A stretch of DNA of 64,000 nucleotides from Phenylobacterium sp. SCN 70-31 (GCF_001724605.1 NZ_MEEX01000026.1:1-64000), one strand, 5' to 3'; numbered from the stretch's first letter, positions 39,062 to 47,634 are shown. Notes: generated from the sequence alone by a model not told the origin. Made by a program: numbers and translations.

Positions 39062-40624
39062 TCAGGCCTTGGCTGGCGGCTTCTTCGCGGTCTTGGGAGC
39101 GGCCTTCGCCTTGGGCGCCGACTTCGCCGTCGCAGGCTTCGCGGCCTTGGGGGCGGCGGCCTTCGCAGGCGGGGCCTTGGCTGCGGTCGCCTTGGCCGGA
39201 GTCGCCTTGGCCGGAGTCGCCTGGGCCTTGGCCTTCGGGGCGGCCTTCGGGGCGGCCTTGGCCGGCTCAGCCTTGGGTTTGGCGGCGGGCTTGGGCTGTG
39301 CGGGTTGGGCGGCCTTCGCCTTGGGCGCCGACTTTGCGGGCGCCGGCTTTGCGGCCGGAGCCTTCGCGGCCGGCTTCGTCGTCTTTGCCGCGGGGGCCTT
39401 CACCGCGGCAGCCTTCGCCTTGGCCTTTGCAGGCGCCTTCGCGGGAGCCTTGGGCGCCGCAGGCGTCTTCGCAGCCTTGGGCTTTGCCGTCTTCGCCTTG
39501 ACCGCGGGCGGCTTGGGCGCTGGGGAAGCGGCCTCGACGACGGCGGCCGGCGCGGGTTCGGACGCCGCCGGAACGGGCGCGGGTTCCGGGACCGGCGCGG
39601 GCGCGGGCTTCGGCGCTTCCGCGACAGGCGCCGGCTTGGACGCCTCGGGGGCGGGCTTCGGGGCTTCGGCGGGCTTCGGCGCCGCCTTGCCGGTGAGCGC
39701 GTCGAACACTCGCAGGAAGATGTTACGCATGTCGTCCGTCTCCATGAGGATTTCGTGGTATGCGCCGGGGACGGCGACGAGCCGGCCCTGGGGAAGGTTT
39801 CGGGCCGCCGCGGCCTGGGCGGCGTTGTCGACCAGACGCTCCTCGCCCGCCGAGACGATCTCGACAGGGAGGGTCACGCCGCGCAGCCGTTCGGGCTGCG
39901 ACAGCCATGCCGTGGCCTTCAGCGCGAAGTCGAGCCAACCCCACGTCGGGCTGCCGAGCGCGAGTTCGGGACAGGCCGCAAGCTGGGCGCGATAGCGGGC
40001 GTAGCGCGCCGGATCATGGGTCAGCACATTGCCTTCGAACGCCTCGGCGAACGGGTCGCTCGCGCCGCCCACCGTATAGCGTCCGGCCCGGCCCAGAGTG
40101 ACGTTCAGCCACGTCAGCGCCCCGGCGACGCGCGGCGACACCTTCCCGAACTGCAATCCCAGCATCGGCGCCGACAGGCAGGCGCCCGCGAAGCGCGCCT
40201 CGCCATAGGCCAGGGCCAGCAGGGTGAGGCATCCGCCCATGGAATGGCCCACCGCGATCCAAGGTTTGGGCAGGCGCGGCTCGTAGGCGTCGAGCAGCCG
40301 ACGGTAGTCCTCCAGGAAGCCTCGGTATCCGCGGGCGTGTCCCTTCAGCCTGTCCGGCAGATCGCGCGCCGACAGTCCCTGGCCGCGCCAGTCATGGGCG
40401 AGGACGACGAAGCCGCGCGCCATGAAGTCGGAGATGGTCTCGAAATACTTCTCGATGGGCTCGGTGCGCCCGCCCGAGAGCACCACCGAACCGCGGTGCG
40501 GACCCGGGGGCGTGAACAGCGCCGCGCGCAGCTTCGCCCCGCCGGCGCCGACGAACCAGGCCGCTTCGGCGCCCTGCGGCACGGGCGCCTCGGGGACGCC
40601 GACGAGGGGTGCGGTGTCGCTCAT
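39062..40624 (-). CDS. Lysophospholipase-like alpha/beta hydrolase with histone-H1-like tail
   Basis: The 520-residue product has an alpha/beta hydrolase domain in its first about 310 residues: nucleophile Ser in VGHSMGGCLTL, catalytic Asp region VEIVSAGEERLVDN and His in PGAYHEIL. From about residue 312 the chain is only Ala, Pro and Lys with few others, in repeats such as AKAPAKA, APKAAPKAKA and ATPAKATPAKA, like histone H1-type DNA-binding tails (AlgP/HctB-like). The tail could bind DNA, anionic lipids or cell-wall polymers. It is 6 bases downstream of the SCP2 gene. No signal peptide. Confidence 0.82.
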   Translation of the reverse strand: MSDTAPLVGVPEAPVPQGAEAAWFVGAGGAKLRAALFTPPGPHRGSVVLSGGRTEPIEKYFETISDFMARGFVVLAHDWRGQGLSARDLPDRLKGHARGYRGFLEDYRRLLDAYEPRLPKPWIAVGHSMGGCLTLLALAYGEARFAGACLSAPMLGLQFGKVSPRVAGALTWLNVTLGRAGRYTVGGASDPFAEAFEGNVLTHDPARYARYRAQLAACPELALGSPTWGWLDFALKATAWLSQPERLRGVTLPVEIVSAGEERLVDNAAQAAAARNLPQGRLVAVPGAYHEILMETDDMRNIFLRVFDALTGKAAPKPAEAPKPAPEASKPAPVAEAPKPAPAPVPEPAPVPAASEPAPAAVVEAASPAPKPPAVKAKTAKPKAAKTPAAPKAPAKAPAKAKAKAAAVKAPAAKTTKPAAKAPAAKPAPAKSAPKAKAAQPAQPKPAAKPKAEPAKAAPKAAPKAKAQATPAKATPAKATAAKAPPAKAAAPKAAKPATAKSAPKAKAAPKTAKKPPAKA

Positions 40625-40630
40625 GGCCGA

Positions 40631-40939
40631 CTAGGCCGCCCTCTCGAACAGCGCCTGGATCTGCCGCTGGAGGCTGAAGGCGAGGCTCATGTCGGACAGC
40701 TTCATGCGGCCGGTCATGACCGCGCGCATCGGATCGAGTTCGCCCTTGCCGAGACGGACGAGGTCGGCGCGGCTGACGGAAACCACGAGGTCGGCCGGGC
40801 GGTCGTCGTTGGTCACGACCGGGCCGTCCAGATGGATCACGCCCTCGCCCTTCAGGTCGAGCTTGACCTTAAGCGACAGACCCTCGCCGGACGCCGCAGC
40901 CTGGCGGATCCGGTCGGTCAATTCCTCGAGACTGGCCAT
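40631..40939 (-). CDS. SCP2 sterol-binding-domain protein
   Basis: The 102-residue product is a single SCP2 fold: LSLKVKLDLKGEGVIHLDG, VVTNDDRPADLVVSVSRADLVRLGKGELDPMRAVMTGRMKLSDM. The last part is the typical binding-cavity segment. SCP2 proteins bind hydrophobic lipids. It is followed after 6 bases by the lysophospholipase-like gene, which fits shared lipid handling. Confidence 0.88.
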   Translation of the reverse strand: MASLEELTDRIRQAAASGEGLSLKVKLDLKGEGVIHLDGPVVTNDDRPADLVVSVSRADLVRLGKGELDPMRAVMTGRMKLSDMSLAFSLQRQIQALFERAA

Positions 40940-41014
40940 GCCCCGTCGCGACGCTCCTGAGTCGGTGGCGAGCTTCGCTTCGCGCGGCGGCCATGTAAAC
41001 CTTCGCCGCCGCCG

Positions 41015-41863
41015 CTATGCGGGTTTGACGAACTTCAGCGTCATCCGGTCGCTCTCGCCGATGGCGTCGTAGGCGGTGCGGTCGAAGTTCGGATCGTCGG
41101 GTTGGCCGCGGGGCGACGAACGCCCCACCGGGGCCAGGGTCCAGACTCCGAAGGGATGGTCGCGGGTGTCGCTGGGGTTGGCGTTGATCTCGCTGGTCGC
41201 GGCCAGGCGAAAGCCCGCCTCCTGGCCCAGGCGGATGGCGTAGGCCTGGTCCACATATCCGCTTTCGGCCAGGACATCCGGCACGCCGCCCGGCGCCGCC
41301 CGATGCTCCTCCACGCCCAGGACGCCGCCGGGCTTAAGGGCCAGGAAGGCGTCGCGGAACGCCTTCTCGGCGATGCCGGCCGCCATCCAGTTGTGGAGGT
41401 TGCGCAGGAAGAGGGCGAGGTCGGCCGACCCCGCGGGGGCCACAGGGCCGCTGGTGGCGCCGAACCCGGTGATCTCGACATCGCCATAGACGCCGCGGCC
41501 GTTCGCGAACCGCCGGCGAAAGGCCTCGACCACCTCACGGGCCGCGGGATCGGGCGGATCGCCCAGTTGCAGATGCGCGGCGTAGAGGCGCCCGCGCGTG
41601 CCGGCCAGGAACGGCGCCAGGATCTCGGTGTACCAGCCGGCTCCCGGCCAGAACTCCACGACCCTGTCGCCGGGCTTCAGGCCCCAGAAGGCGAGGCTCT
41701 CGGCGGGGTGACGCCAGCGGTCTCGCGCGCGGTCGGCCGGCGTGCGCCAGGGACCGGCCACCGCTTCGGCCACAGTGCGCGGCAGGCGCTGGCCCGGCTG
41801 GCCGCCACAGCCCGCGAGGGCCGCGGCGCCCGTCAGCACCAGGCGTCGGGAGGGATGGATCAT
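41015..41863 (-). CDS. Exported SAM-dependent methyltransferase-like protein (1)
   Basis: The 282-residue product opens with an RR-type leader and a lipobox-like ALAGCGGQ (Cys19), so it appears to be an exported lipoprotein. The Rossmann fold follows: motif I region RVVEFWPGAGWYTEIL, then GVLGVEEHR, and ends with TLKFVKPA. It is a paralogue of the next gene upstream, both with FWGLKPG/FWGLKPN and EINANPSDTRDHPFGVW. SAM is not expected in the periplasm, so the reaction is unclear. COG4798-like. Confidence 0.8.
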   Translation of the reverse strand: MIHPSRRLVLTGAAALAGCGGQPGQRLPRTVAEAVAGPWRTPADRARDRWRHPAESLAFWGLKPGDRVVEFWPGAGWYTEILAPFLAGTRGRLYAAHLQLGDPPDPAAREVVEAFRRRFANGRGVYGDVEITGFGATSGPVAPAGSADLALFLRNLHNWMAAGIAEKAFRDAFLALKPGGVLGVEEHRAAPGGVPDVLAESGYVDQAYAIRLGQEAGFRLAATSEINANPSDTRDHPFGVWTLAPVGRSSPRGQPDDPNFDRTAYDAIGESDRMTLKFVKPA

Positions 41864-41959
41864 GGGCGGGGCGCCCCTTGCGTTCGAGCGCCCCCGCGGC
41901 CGACCGTCCCGCGTGTGCTAGCCGCTGAGGCGGCGTGGGTCAAAGGCCCCATCCGGCCT

Positions 41960-42811
41960 CTACGAGGCGGCCTTGACGAACCGCAGGGTCATCCGATCGC
42001 TCTCGCCGATGGCGTCGTACTTGGTCCGGTCGAAGTTCGGATCGTCAGGCTGGCCGAACGCGGCGGTGCGGCGCACGGGCGGCAGGGTCCAGACGCCGAA
42101 CGGATGGTCCTTGGTGTCCTTGGCGTTGGCGTTCACCTCGGATTTGGCCTGCAGCTTGAAGCCCGCCTTCTCGATGGCGGCGATGACCGTGGCCTCGGAC
42201 ATGTAGCCCGTGGCGAACTTGGGATCCTCGGGCTTGGGATCGGACCGGTGCTCCTCGACCGCCAGGACGCCGCCGGGCTTGAGGACGGCATGGATGTCCT
42301 TCAGCACCTTTTCCAGCATGGCCGGCTGGGTCGCCCAGTTGTGGATGTTGCGGGCGGTGATGACCATGTCGGCCGAACCGGGCGCGCCCAGCGCACCCGA
42401 GGTGGGGCCAAAATTGGCGTAGCGCACCTTGCCGAATTTCGCCTCGTCGGCATAGCGCGCCTCGAAGGCCGCCCGCCCCTTCTTCGCGGCGTCCGACAGG
42501 CTGGGATTGTCCAGGTCCGCGGCGGTGGCGACATAGGTTCCCCCCGTGGCCTTGGCGTACGGCGCGAGGATTTCGGTCCAATAGCCGCTGCCGGGCGACA
42601 GCTCGATCACCGTCTGATTGGGCTTGAGGCCCCAGAAGGTGAGGGTCTCGACGGGATTGCGCGCGCCGTCGCGAGCCTTGTGGGCGGCGCTGCGCTGATC
42701 GCCGGCGACGGCGGCGGCAAGCTGGGCGTCGGCGGCCCGGGCCACGGCGGGGGCCACGGCGGGAACGGTGAGTGCGAACACGGCGGCGGCGGCCATGGCG
42801 GCGCGGAGCAT
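41960..42811 (-). CDS. Exported SAM-dependent methyltransferase-like protein (2)
   Basis: The 283-residue product has a Sec signal (MLRAAMAAAAVFALTVPAVA, cleavage near AARA), then a class I methyltransferase fold with VIELSPGSGYWTEILAPYA and GGVLAVEEHRSD. It shares 40-50% of residues by eye with its downstream paralogue, and both end SDRMTLRFVK/SDRMTLKFVK. ATG at 42811 follows AGGAGG. The two genes, plus SCP2 and hydrolase, form a minus-strand run with gaps of 96, 75 and 6 bases. Confidence 0.8.
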   Translation of the reverse strand: MLRAAMAAAAVFALTVPAVAPAVARAADAQLAAAVAGDQRSAAHKARDGARNPVETLTFWGLKPNQTVIELSPGSGYWTEILAPYAKATGGTYVATAADLDNPSLSDAAKKGRAAFEARYADEAKFGKVRYANFGPTSGALGAPGSADMVITARNIHNWATQPAMLEKVLKDIHAVLKPGGVLAVEEHRSDPKPEDPKFATGYMSEATVIAAIEKAGFKLQAKSEVNANAKDTKDHPFGVWTLPPVRRTAAFGQPDDPNFDRTKYDAIGESDRMTLRFVKAAS

Positions 42812-42906
42812 TGGGGGATTCCTCCTGGTTCCGATGGCGCGACCGTAGGGCGTGACGCGGTGTTGGCAACCCCTCGAAGCCGCCAATCCCTTGAAGCCCC
42901 CGCCCC

Positions 42907-42933
42907 CTTGAAACCCTGTAGGGCGCGCCTAAC
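42907..42933 (+). promoter_or_regulatory. Candidate heat-shock sigma-32 promoter of hsp20
   Basis: CTTGAAA (42907-42913) is a perfect -35 for sigma-32. After 14 further bases CCTAAC (42928-42933) is a weak match to the -10 of alphaproteobacterial RpoH. The start would give a leader of about 110 bases that contains the ROSE-type element. Confidence 0.45.
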
Positions 42934-42942
42934 TCATGGCGT

Positions 42943-43040
42943 GGAGGCGCTGGATGTCCGGGCCTCCTGGGCTGCAGGCGCCGCCATTCCGGGGCGCCAC
43001 AGGTCCAATCAGAACGCAACCTTGCTTTGAAAGAAGGATG
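42943..43040 (+). promoter_or_regulatory. ROSE-type RNA thermometer
   Basis: The hsp20 leader can form three hairpins: GGAGGC (42943-42948) with GCCTCC (42962-42967); GGCGCC (42977-42982) with GGCGCC (42993-42998); and a final one at 43020-43037 in which CCUU-G-CUU pairs with AAG-AAGG, hiding the ribosome-binding AAGGA. The last has the conserved UUGCU with a bulged G, the hallmark of ROSE elements of alphaproteobacterial small heat-shock genes. Heat melts this weak hairpin and opens translation. Assignment is by pattern. Confidence 0.72.
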
Positions 43041-43048
43041 TGACCTCA

Positions 43049-43501
43049 ATGCGTACGATCGACTTCTCCCCCCTCTATCGCTCCGTCGTGGGCTTCGACC
43101 GCCTGGCGAACCTGCTGGAGACCGCGGCCGCCGACGCCGCCACGGGCTATCCGCCCTACAACATCGAGCGCACCGATGAGAACGCCTACCGCATCGACAT
43201 CGCGGTGGCCGGGTTCCGTCCCGAAGAGCTGAACGTCGAGGTCAAGGAAAACCTCCTGACCGTCACCGGCAAGAAAGCCGCGAACGACGACACCCGCCGC
43301 TACCTGCACCGCGGCCTTGCCGAGCGGAACTTCGAGCGCCGCTTCCAGCTCGCCGACTATGTGATCGTGACCGACGCCAACCTGGCCGACGGCCTGCTGT
43401 CGATCTCGCTGAAGCGCGAGCTGCCGGAAGCCCTCAAGCCGCGGAGCGTGCAGATCACCACCGGCCCCTCCACCCTGATCGAGGGCGAAAAGGCCGCCTG
43501 A
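43049..43501 (+). CDS. hspA: Small heat-shock protein Hsp20 (IbpA-like)
   Basis: The 150-residue product is an alpha-crystallin-domain chaperone. Domain features are YNIERTDENAYRIDIAVAGF, LNVEVKENLLTVTGKK, and the terminal strand DGLLSISLKRELPE with the I-x-I-like VQITTG later. It holds unfolding proteins for DnaK/ClpB. ATG at 43049 gives the usual MRTIDFSPLYRSVVGFDRL start. The ROSE-type leader upstream indicates translation control by temperature; a sigma-32-like promoter is also present. Confidence 0.93.
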   Translation: MRTIDFSPLYRSVVGFDRLANLLETAAADAATGYPPYNIERTDENAYRIDIAVAGFRPEELNVEVKENLLTVTGKKAANDDTRRYLHRGLAERNFERRFQLADYVIVTDANLADGLLSISLKRELPEALKPRSVQITTGPSTLIEGEKAA

Positions 43502-43581
43502 GGCGGCCCGGAGGTCCGATGACCACGAAGGCGGCGCTCGCAAGGGCGCCGCCTTTCTTCGTCGCGGCGCTGGCCCGATCG

Positions 43582-43638
43582 CAGATCGCCCCCGCTCAGA
43601 TCGCCCCGATCAGATCGCCCCGATCAGATCGCCTCGTC
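43582..43638. repeat. 14-15-base tandem repeat at the end of the pentapeptide gene
   Basis: Four units of CAGATCGCCCCGAT lie in tandem: one 15-base unit (43582-43596) and three 14-base units. On the coding (minus) strand a 15-base unit GCGATCTGAGCGGGG would encode a pentapeptide such as DLSGG, but 14-base units shift the frame each time. The stop codon of the pentapeptide gene lies in the array. Confidence 0.75.
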
Positions 43639-44889
43639 GAGGCCGCGCGCGCCCTGCCGGAAGGCGCCCGTGAAATTGGCCTGTTTGAGCAGAGCGCCGC
43701 TGAAGTTGGCCCGGCTGACGTCGGCGTCCTGAAAGACCGCGTGCCGGACGTCGGCGCCGGTCAGGTCGGCGCCTTTGAGCTGCGCCCCCGCGAGGTTGCA
43801 CGGCAACACACGGTCGGCCCCCAGTAGCAGAGGTCCCAACTGGGCCTCCCGGAGGTCCGCGCCCGACAGCTTGACCCCGACAAGGCGCGCGCCCCGCAGG
43901 TCGGCTCGGCGCAGGACGGTGTTGCGCAGGTCGGCGCCTTCGAGGTGGGCGCCCTGGAGTTGCACGCCCTCCATGTCGAGGCCGTAGAACGTCGCGTGCT
44001 TGGCGGACAACGCGGTGAGATTGTAGCCGCGGATCGAATTCAGCGCCCGCAGGTCGGCGTTATCGAAGGACGAAGGCTTGCCCTCGGCGCCGCCCGTCTC
44101 GCACCAGCGGGCGTGGTCCCGGATCATCTCGGCATAGGGCAGATCGCTGAGCGCGCGTCCCGCCGGCTCGTCGGTGAGCGCCCCGGCCATATTGGCCTGC
44201 GACACATTCCAGGCGACCGTACGGGCGCCGACCAGGATCGCGTCGCGCAGGTCGGCCCCGGCGAGATCCGCGCCCGAAAGGTCCGCGCCCGACAGGTTGG
44301 CTCCGGCCAGATTGGCCTGCTTCAGGTTGGCGCGGATGAGCTTGGCGTCCTTCATCACCGCGTCGGTGAAGTCGGCGCGGACAGCCATGGCGCCCGAAAG
44401 CCGCGAGCGCTCCAGGTTGGCGCCGGCCAGGATCGCCCCCTGCAGTTCGCCCGAATTCGGCCGCCCGATCTCGAGCTTTCGGAAGCCGAAACGCCGGTCG
44501 CCGGCGGCCAGGGCCCCTTCCCGCAGGTCGGCCTCGAAAAGGTCGGCGCCGGTCAGATCGACACTGCGCATGCACGAGCCGCGCAGGTCGGCGCGTCGCA
44601 GCGAGGCCTCCCGAAGATCCGAGCCGGTGAGGTCGGCGCAGAACAGGTTGGCGTTGTCGAGCCGCGCGCCGCGGAGATCGCAGTCGTTGACGATGGCGCC
44701 GGTGAAGTCGGCGTCGCAAAGGTTGCGGCCGCTGAGCTTCGTTCCCGACAGGTCCTTGAACGCGAATACGGCGCGCGCCCCACCGGGCTTGGAACTCCAG
44801 AGACGGTCGTGCTTGGCGCAGATGGCGTCGACCTCCGCCTGGGTCAGGCGGTCCTGGACGAGCGTTCTGGCGTTTTCGGCGGGCAGCAT
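43624..44889 (-). CDS. Pentapeptide-repeat protein
   Basis: The 421-residue product is built of A(D/N)LxG-type pentapeptides in two blocks (residues about 45-135 and 150-240, and again 290-410), for example GADLSGADLAGADL and GADLRNTVLRRADLRGARL. Such chains fold as a right-handed square beta-helix. A non-repeat block (YAEMIRDHARWCETGG) separates the parts, as in several large alphaproteobacterial members. Some pentapeptide proteins mimic DNA and shield gyrase, but the N-terminal part here gives no sign of that. The 3' end carries the tandem repeat noted. Confidence 0.88.
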   Translation of the reverse strand: MLPAENARTLVQDRLTQAEVDAICAKHDRLWSSKPGGARAVFAFKDLSGTKLSGRNLCDADFTGAIVNDCDLRGARLDNANLFCADLTGSDLREASLRRADLRGSCMRSVDLTGADLFEADLREGALAAGDRRFGFRKLEIGRPNSGELQGAILAGANLERSRLSGAMAVRADFTDAVMKDAKLIRANLKQANLAGANLSGADLSGADLAGADLRDAILVGARTVAWNVSQANMAGALTDEPAGRALSDLPYAEMIRDHARWCETGGAEGKPSSFDNADLRALNSIRGYNLTALSAKHATFYGLDMEGVQLQGAHLEGADLRNTVLRRADLRGARLVGVKLSGADLREAQLGPLLLGADRVLPCNLAGAQLKGADLTGADVRHAVFQDADVSRANFSGALLKQANFTGAFRQGARGLDEAI

Positions 44890-44989
44890 GCTTCCGGCAA
44901 GCGCAGTAACAGACAGTGAACCATGCTAGGCGCCCGGGATTAACGGCGACTTTCCAGACTCTGGCCGAGCACCGGGCGCGTTGGGCCCC

Positions 44990-45433
44990 TCAGCGCGCCG
45001 CCGGACGGTAGTCCGCGTAGAGCTTCGCCGCCTCGTCCGCCAGGAGCCCCACCTCGACGGCCAAGCCGTGTTCGCGCAGGCGACGCACACCGGCGCCGTC
45101 GGCGAAGACCGACGCGTCGGCGCAGGCCACGACCACCCGGGCCACGCCCGCCGCCGCCAGCCGCTCGCTGCACGACAGCCCCCCGGACGAGCGCTTGGCG
45201 CAGGGCTCCAGCGTCACATAGGCCGTGGCGCGGACGGCCGCGGCGCCGGCCGCGTCGAGAGCCTGCTCCTCGGCGTGCGGCCGCCCGCCCCGCGCGGTGA
45301 CGCCCTCGCCGACGATGGCGCCGGCGGCGACGATCACACAGCCCACCGATGGGTTGTCGGCCGTCCGGCCCACGTTCTCCGCCGCGAGCGCAATCGCCCG
45401 GCGCATGAAATCCTCGTCGCGCATCGTCTCCAT
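44990..45433 (-). CDS. Stand-alone RibD-like (cytidine/deoxycytidylate-fold) deaminase
   Basis: The 147-residue product matches the N-terminal deaminase domain of RibD: FMRRAIALAAENVGRT, NPSVGCVIV, zinc motif PHAEEQAL, and the second zinc segment TLEPCAKRSSGGLSC. The usual RibD loop is EPCSHYGRTPPC, so the substrate loop differs, and the reductase domain is absent. It may be a pyrimidine or guanine-type deaminase rather than a riboflavin enzyme. ATG 45433 or 45424 could be the start. It is divergent from the serine hydrolase gene. Confidence 0.7.
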   Translation of the reverse strand: METMRDEDFMRRAIALAAENVGRTADNPSVGCVIVAAGAIVGEGVTARGGRPHAEEQALDAAGAAAVRATAYVTLEPCAKRSSGGLSCSERLAAAGVARVVVACADASVFADGAGVRRLREHGLAVEVGLLADEAAKLYADYRPAAR

Positions 45434-45536
45434 CCCGATCCCGCCGCCGGCTCGCCTACTTGTAGATTCCACGCGCAGCCGACAACATCCGATCGCCGCG
45501 CGTGGCGTTTCCCTGCGGCCGCTTCGGAGGCCCTCG

Positions 45537-46817
45537 ATGCGCCGTCTGATCCTCACCGCTCTGGTCACGGTCTGCGCCCTCGCCGTCTGGGCTGCTGTGT
45601 TCCTCGCCGGAACGTTGGAGGGGTGGTGGCGCCGGCCGCTGGCCCCGCCCGGGGACGCCGCCGCCTTCATGGCGGCCGCCACGCGGCTGGCCGACGCCGA
45701 GGGACCGGGCGCACTGTCCCTGCTGCTGATCGAACGCGGCCGGCCTATGGGTGAGCACCACCTCTCGCGCGGCGCGCCGGTGGACCGGGACACGCTGTTC
45801 CAGGTGGCGTCTCTGAGCAAGTGGGTGACCGCGCTGGGCGTCATGACGCTGGTCGAGGGCGGGCGGATCGACCTGGATGCGCCGGTCGACACCTACCTGA
45901 ATCGCTGGCGCCTTCCGCCCGGCGACTTCGACAACCGCGGCGTCACCGCCCGACGGTTGCTGAGCCATACTGCGGGCCTCACCGACGGACTGGGCTACGC
46001 GGGCTTCGCGCCGGGCCGGCCTCTCCAGTCGTTGCCCGAATCGCTCACCCGCGCCGCCGACGCCTCGCCCGGCCGGGACGGGGTTGTGCGCGTCGGGCAG
46101 CCGCCCGGCGAAGCCTGGCGATACTCGGGCGGCGGCTACACCCTGCTGCAACTCCTGATCGAAGACGTCACCGGCGAGACGTTCGAGGCCTATATGCAGC
46201 GCGCGGTCCTGCAACCGCTCGGCATGGCGCGCTCCACCTTCGTGACTCCCCCGGAAGGCGCGCCGAACCTGGCCGGCTTCTACGACGAGGACGGCGGCCT
46301 CGCGACGCACTACCGTTTCACGGCGGCGGCGGCGGCGGCGCTCTACACCAGCGCGGCCGACATGGCCCGGCTGATCCAGGCCCACCTGCCCGGCCCCGAC
46401 GGCGCCCTGCCCGGCCGGGGCGTGCTGAGCCCGGCGACGCTGGAGGAGATGCGCCGGCCCCACGCGCGGCAGATGGGGGCCGACATCTGGGGCCTGGGCG
46501 TCGTCCTGTACGCGCCCAACGGCGCCGGCGGCCACATCGTGGGACACGACGGGAACAACGAGCCGGCGATCAACACCGCCGCGCGCTTCGATCCGGCCAG
46601 CGGCGACGGCATCGTCCTGCTCGAGAGCGGCGCGCCGCTGCTCGCCACCCGGCTGGCCGGCGAATGGGTCTTCTGGCGCACCGGCAAGGTCGATGCGTTC
46701 ATGGTCCTGATGGAGGCGCGGAAGACCCTGACCGGTCTCGTCGCCGGCGCAGTCCTGATCCTCGTCGCGGGGATCGTGGTCGGGTGGCGGGTGCGACCCC
46801 GCAAGGCCGCCGCCTGA
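45537..46817 (+). CDS. Serine hydrolase, beta-lactamase/PBP4*-like
   Basis: The 426-residue product has an N-terminal membrane anchor (residues 1-24) and a second helix near the C-terminus (VAGAVLILVAGIVVGW). The class C beta-lactamase-like core has SxxK in SLSKWV (residue about 98), YxN equivalent YSGGGYTLL and the HxG motif GHDGNN. Such proteins cleave D-amino acid peptides or esters; the substrate is unknown. ATG at 45537 follows GGAGGCCCTCG. Confidence 0.84.
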   Translation: MRRLILTALVTVCALAVWAAVFLAGTLEGWWRRPLAPPGDAAAFMAAATRLADAEGPGALSLLLIERGRPMGEHHLSRGAPVDRDTLFQVASLSKWVTALGVMTLVEGGRIDLDAPVDTYLNRWRLPPGDFDNRGVTARRLLSHTAGLTDGLGYAGFAPGRPLQSLPESLTRAADASPGRDGVVRVGQPPGEAWRYSGGGYTLLQLLIEDVTGETFEAYMQRAVLQPLGMARSTFVTPPEGAPNLAGFYDEDGGLATHYRFTAAAAAALYTSAADMARLIQAHLPGPDGALPGRGVLSPATLEEMRRPHARQMGADIWGLGVVLYAPNGAGGHIVGHDGNNEPAINTAARFDPASGDGIVLLESGAPLLATRLAGEWVFWRTGKVDAFMVLMEARKTLTGLVAGAVLILVAGIVVGWRVRPRKAAA

Positions 46818-46827
46818 CCACGCGCGA

Positions 46828-47538
46828 TCAGACCGGCGGGATGGCCGTGGCCCGCTCGGCGTCCAGGTAGCGGGCGGCCGTGGGTTTCAATCCGGCGTCC
46901 AGTTCGATCACCAGCGGGTTCGAGGTGGGGATCTCCACGCCGACGATGGCGTCGTCCGACACGGCGAACAGCAGCTTCACGATGGCCCGCAGCGAATTGC
47001 CGTGGGCGGCGACCAGCAGGGTCTCGCCCGCCTTGAGGCACGGCGCGATCTCGGCGTCCCAGTAGGGCTGCACACGATCCAGCGTGGTCTTCAGGCTCTC
47101 GGTCACGGGCAGGTCGAGGCCGGCGTACCGACGGTCCTTCGAGAAATCGAACTCGCCGCCCGGCGCCAGGTTCGGCGGCGGGATGTCGTAGCTGCGGCGC
47201 CAGATCTTCACCTGGTCGTCACCGTGCTTCGCAGCGGTCTCGGTCTTGTTCAGGCCGGTCAGGCCGCCGTAATGGCGCTCGTTCAGCCGCCAGTCCTTGA
47301 TCTCGGGCGCGTAGGCTTGGCCGGCGGCGTGCAGCGCCAGCCACGAGGTGCGGATGGCGCGGGTCAGCACCGAGGTGAAGACCCGGTCGATGGCGATGCC
47401 CGCCGCCTTGATGAGTTCCCCGCCCTTCGTCGCCTCGGCCTCCCCCCGGGGCGTCAGGTCCACGTCCACCCAGCCGGTGAAGCGGTCCTCCAGGTTCCAC
47501 TGGCTCTGGCCGTGACGCAGCAGGATCAGGGTGGGCAA
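46828..47538 (-). CDS. gpmA: 2,3-bisphosphoglycerate-dependent phosphoglycerate mutase
   Basis: This glycolytic enzyme interconverts 3- and 2-phosphoglycerate. The 236-residue product opens [14 protein letters not shown] with the phospho-His, has the [13 protein letters not shown] loop, [12 protein letters not shown], and the C-terminal [12 protein letters not shown] with the second catalytic His. The start is TTG at 47538, judged from the conserved [10 protein letters not shown] and AGGAG 7 bases ahead. All catalytic residues are present. Confidence 0.93.
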   Translation of the reverse strand: MPTLILLRHGQSQWNLEDRFTGWVDVDLTPRGEAEATKGGELIKAAGIAIDRVFTSVLTRAIRTSWLALHAAGQAYAPEIKDWRLNERHYGGLTGLNKTETAAKHGDDQVKIWRRSYDIPPPNLAPGGEFDFSKDRRYAGLDLPVTESLKTTLDRVQPYWDAEIAPCLKAGETLLVAAHGNSLRAIVKLLFAVSDDAIVGVEIPTSNPLVIELDAGLKPTAARYLDAERATAIPPV

Positions 47539-47634
47539 GGGCGGGCTCCTTCGGGCGTGCGAGGCGGTTCGGCTAGGCAATCGAACCCGAGGCGTCAAGT
47601 TTCCCAGTTCGCCAGGACCCGCTATAGCGGGCCG

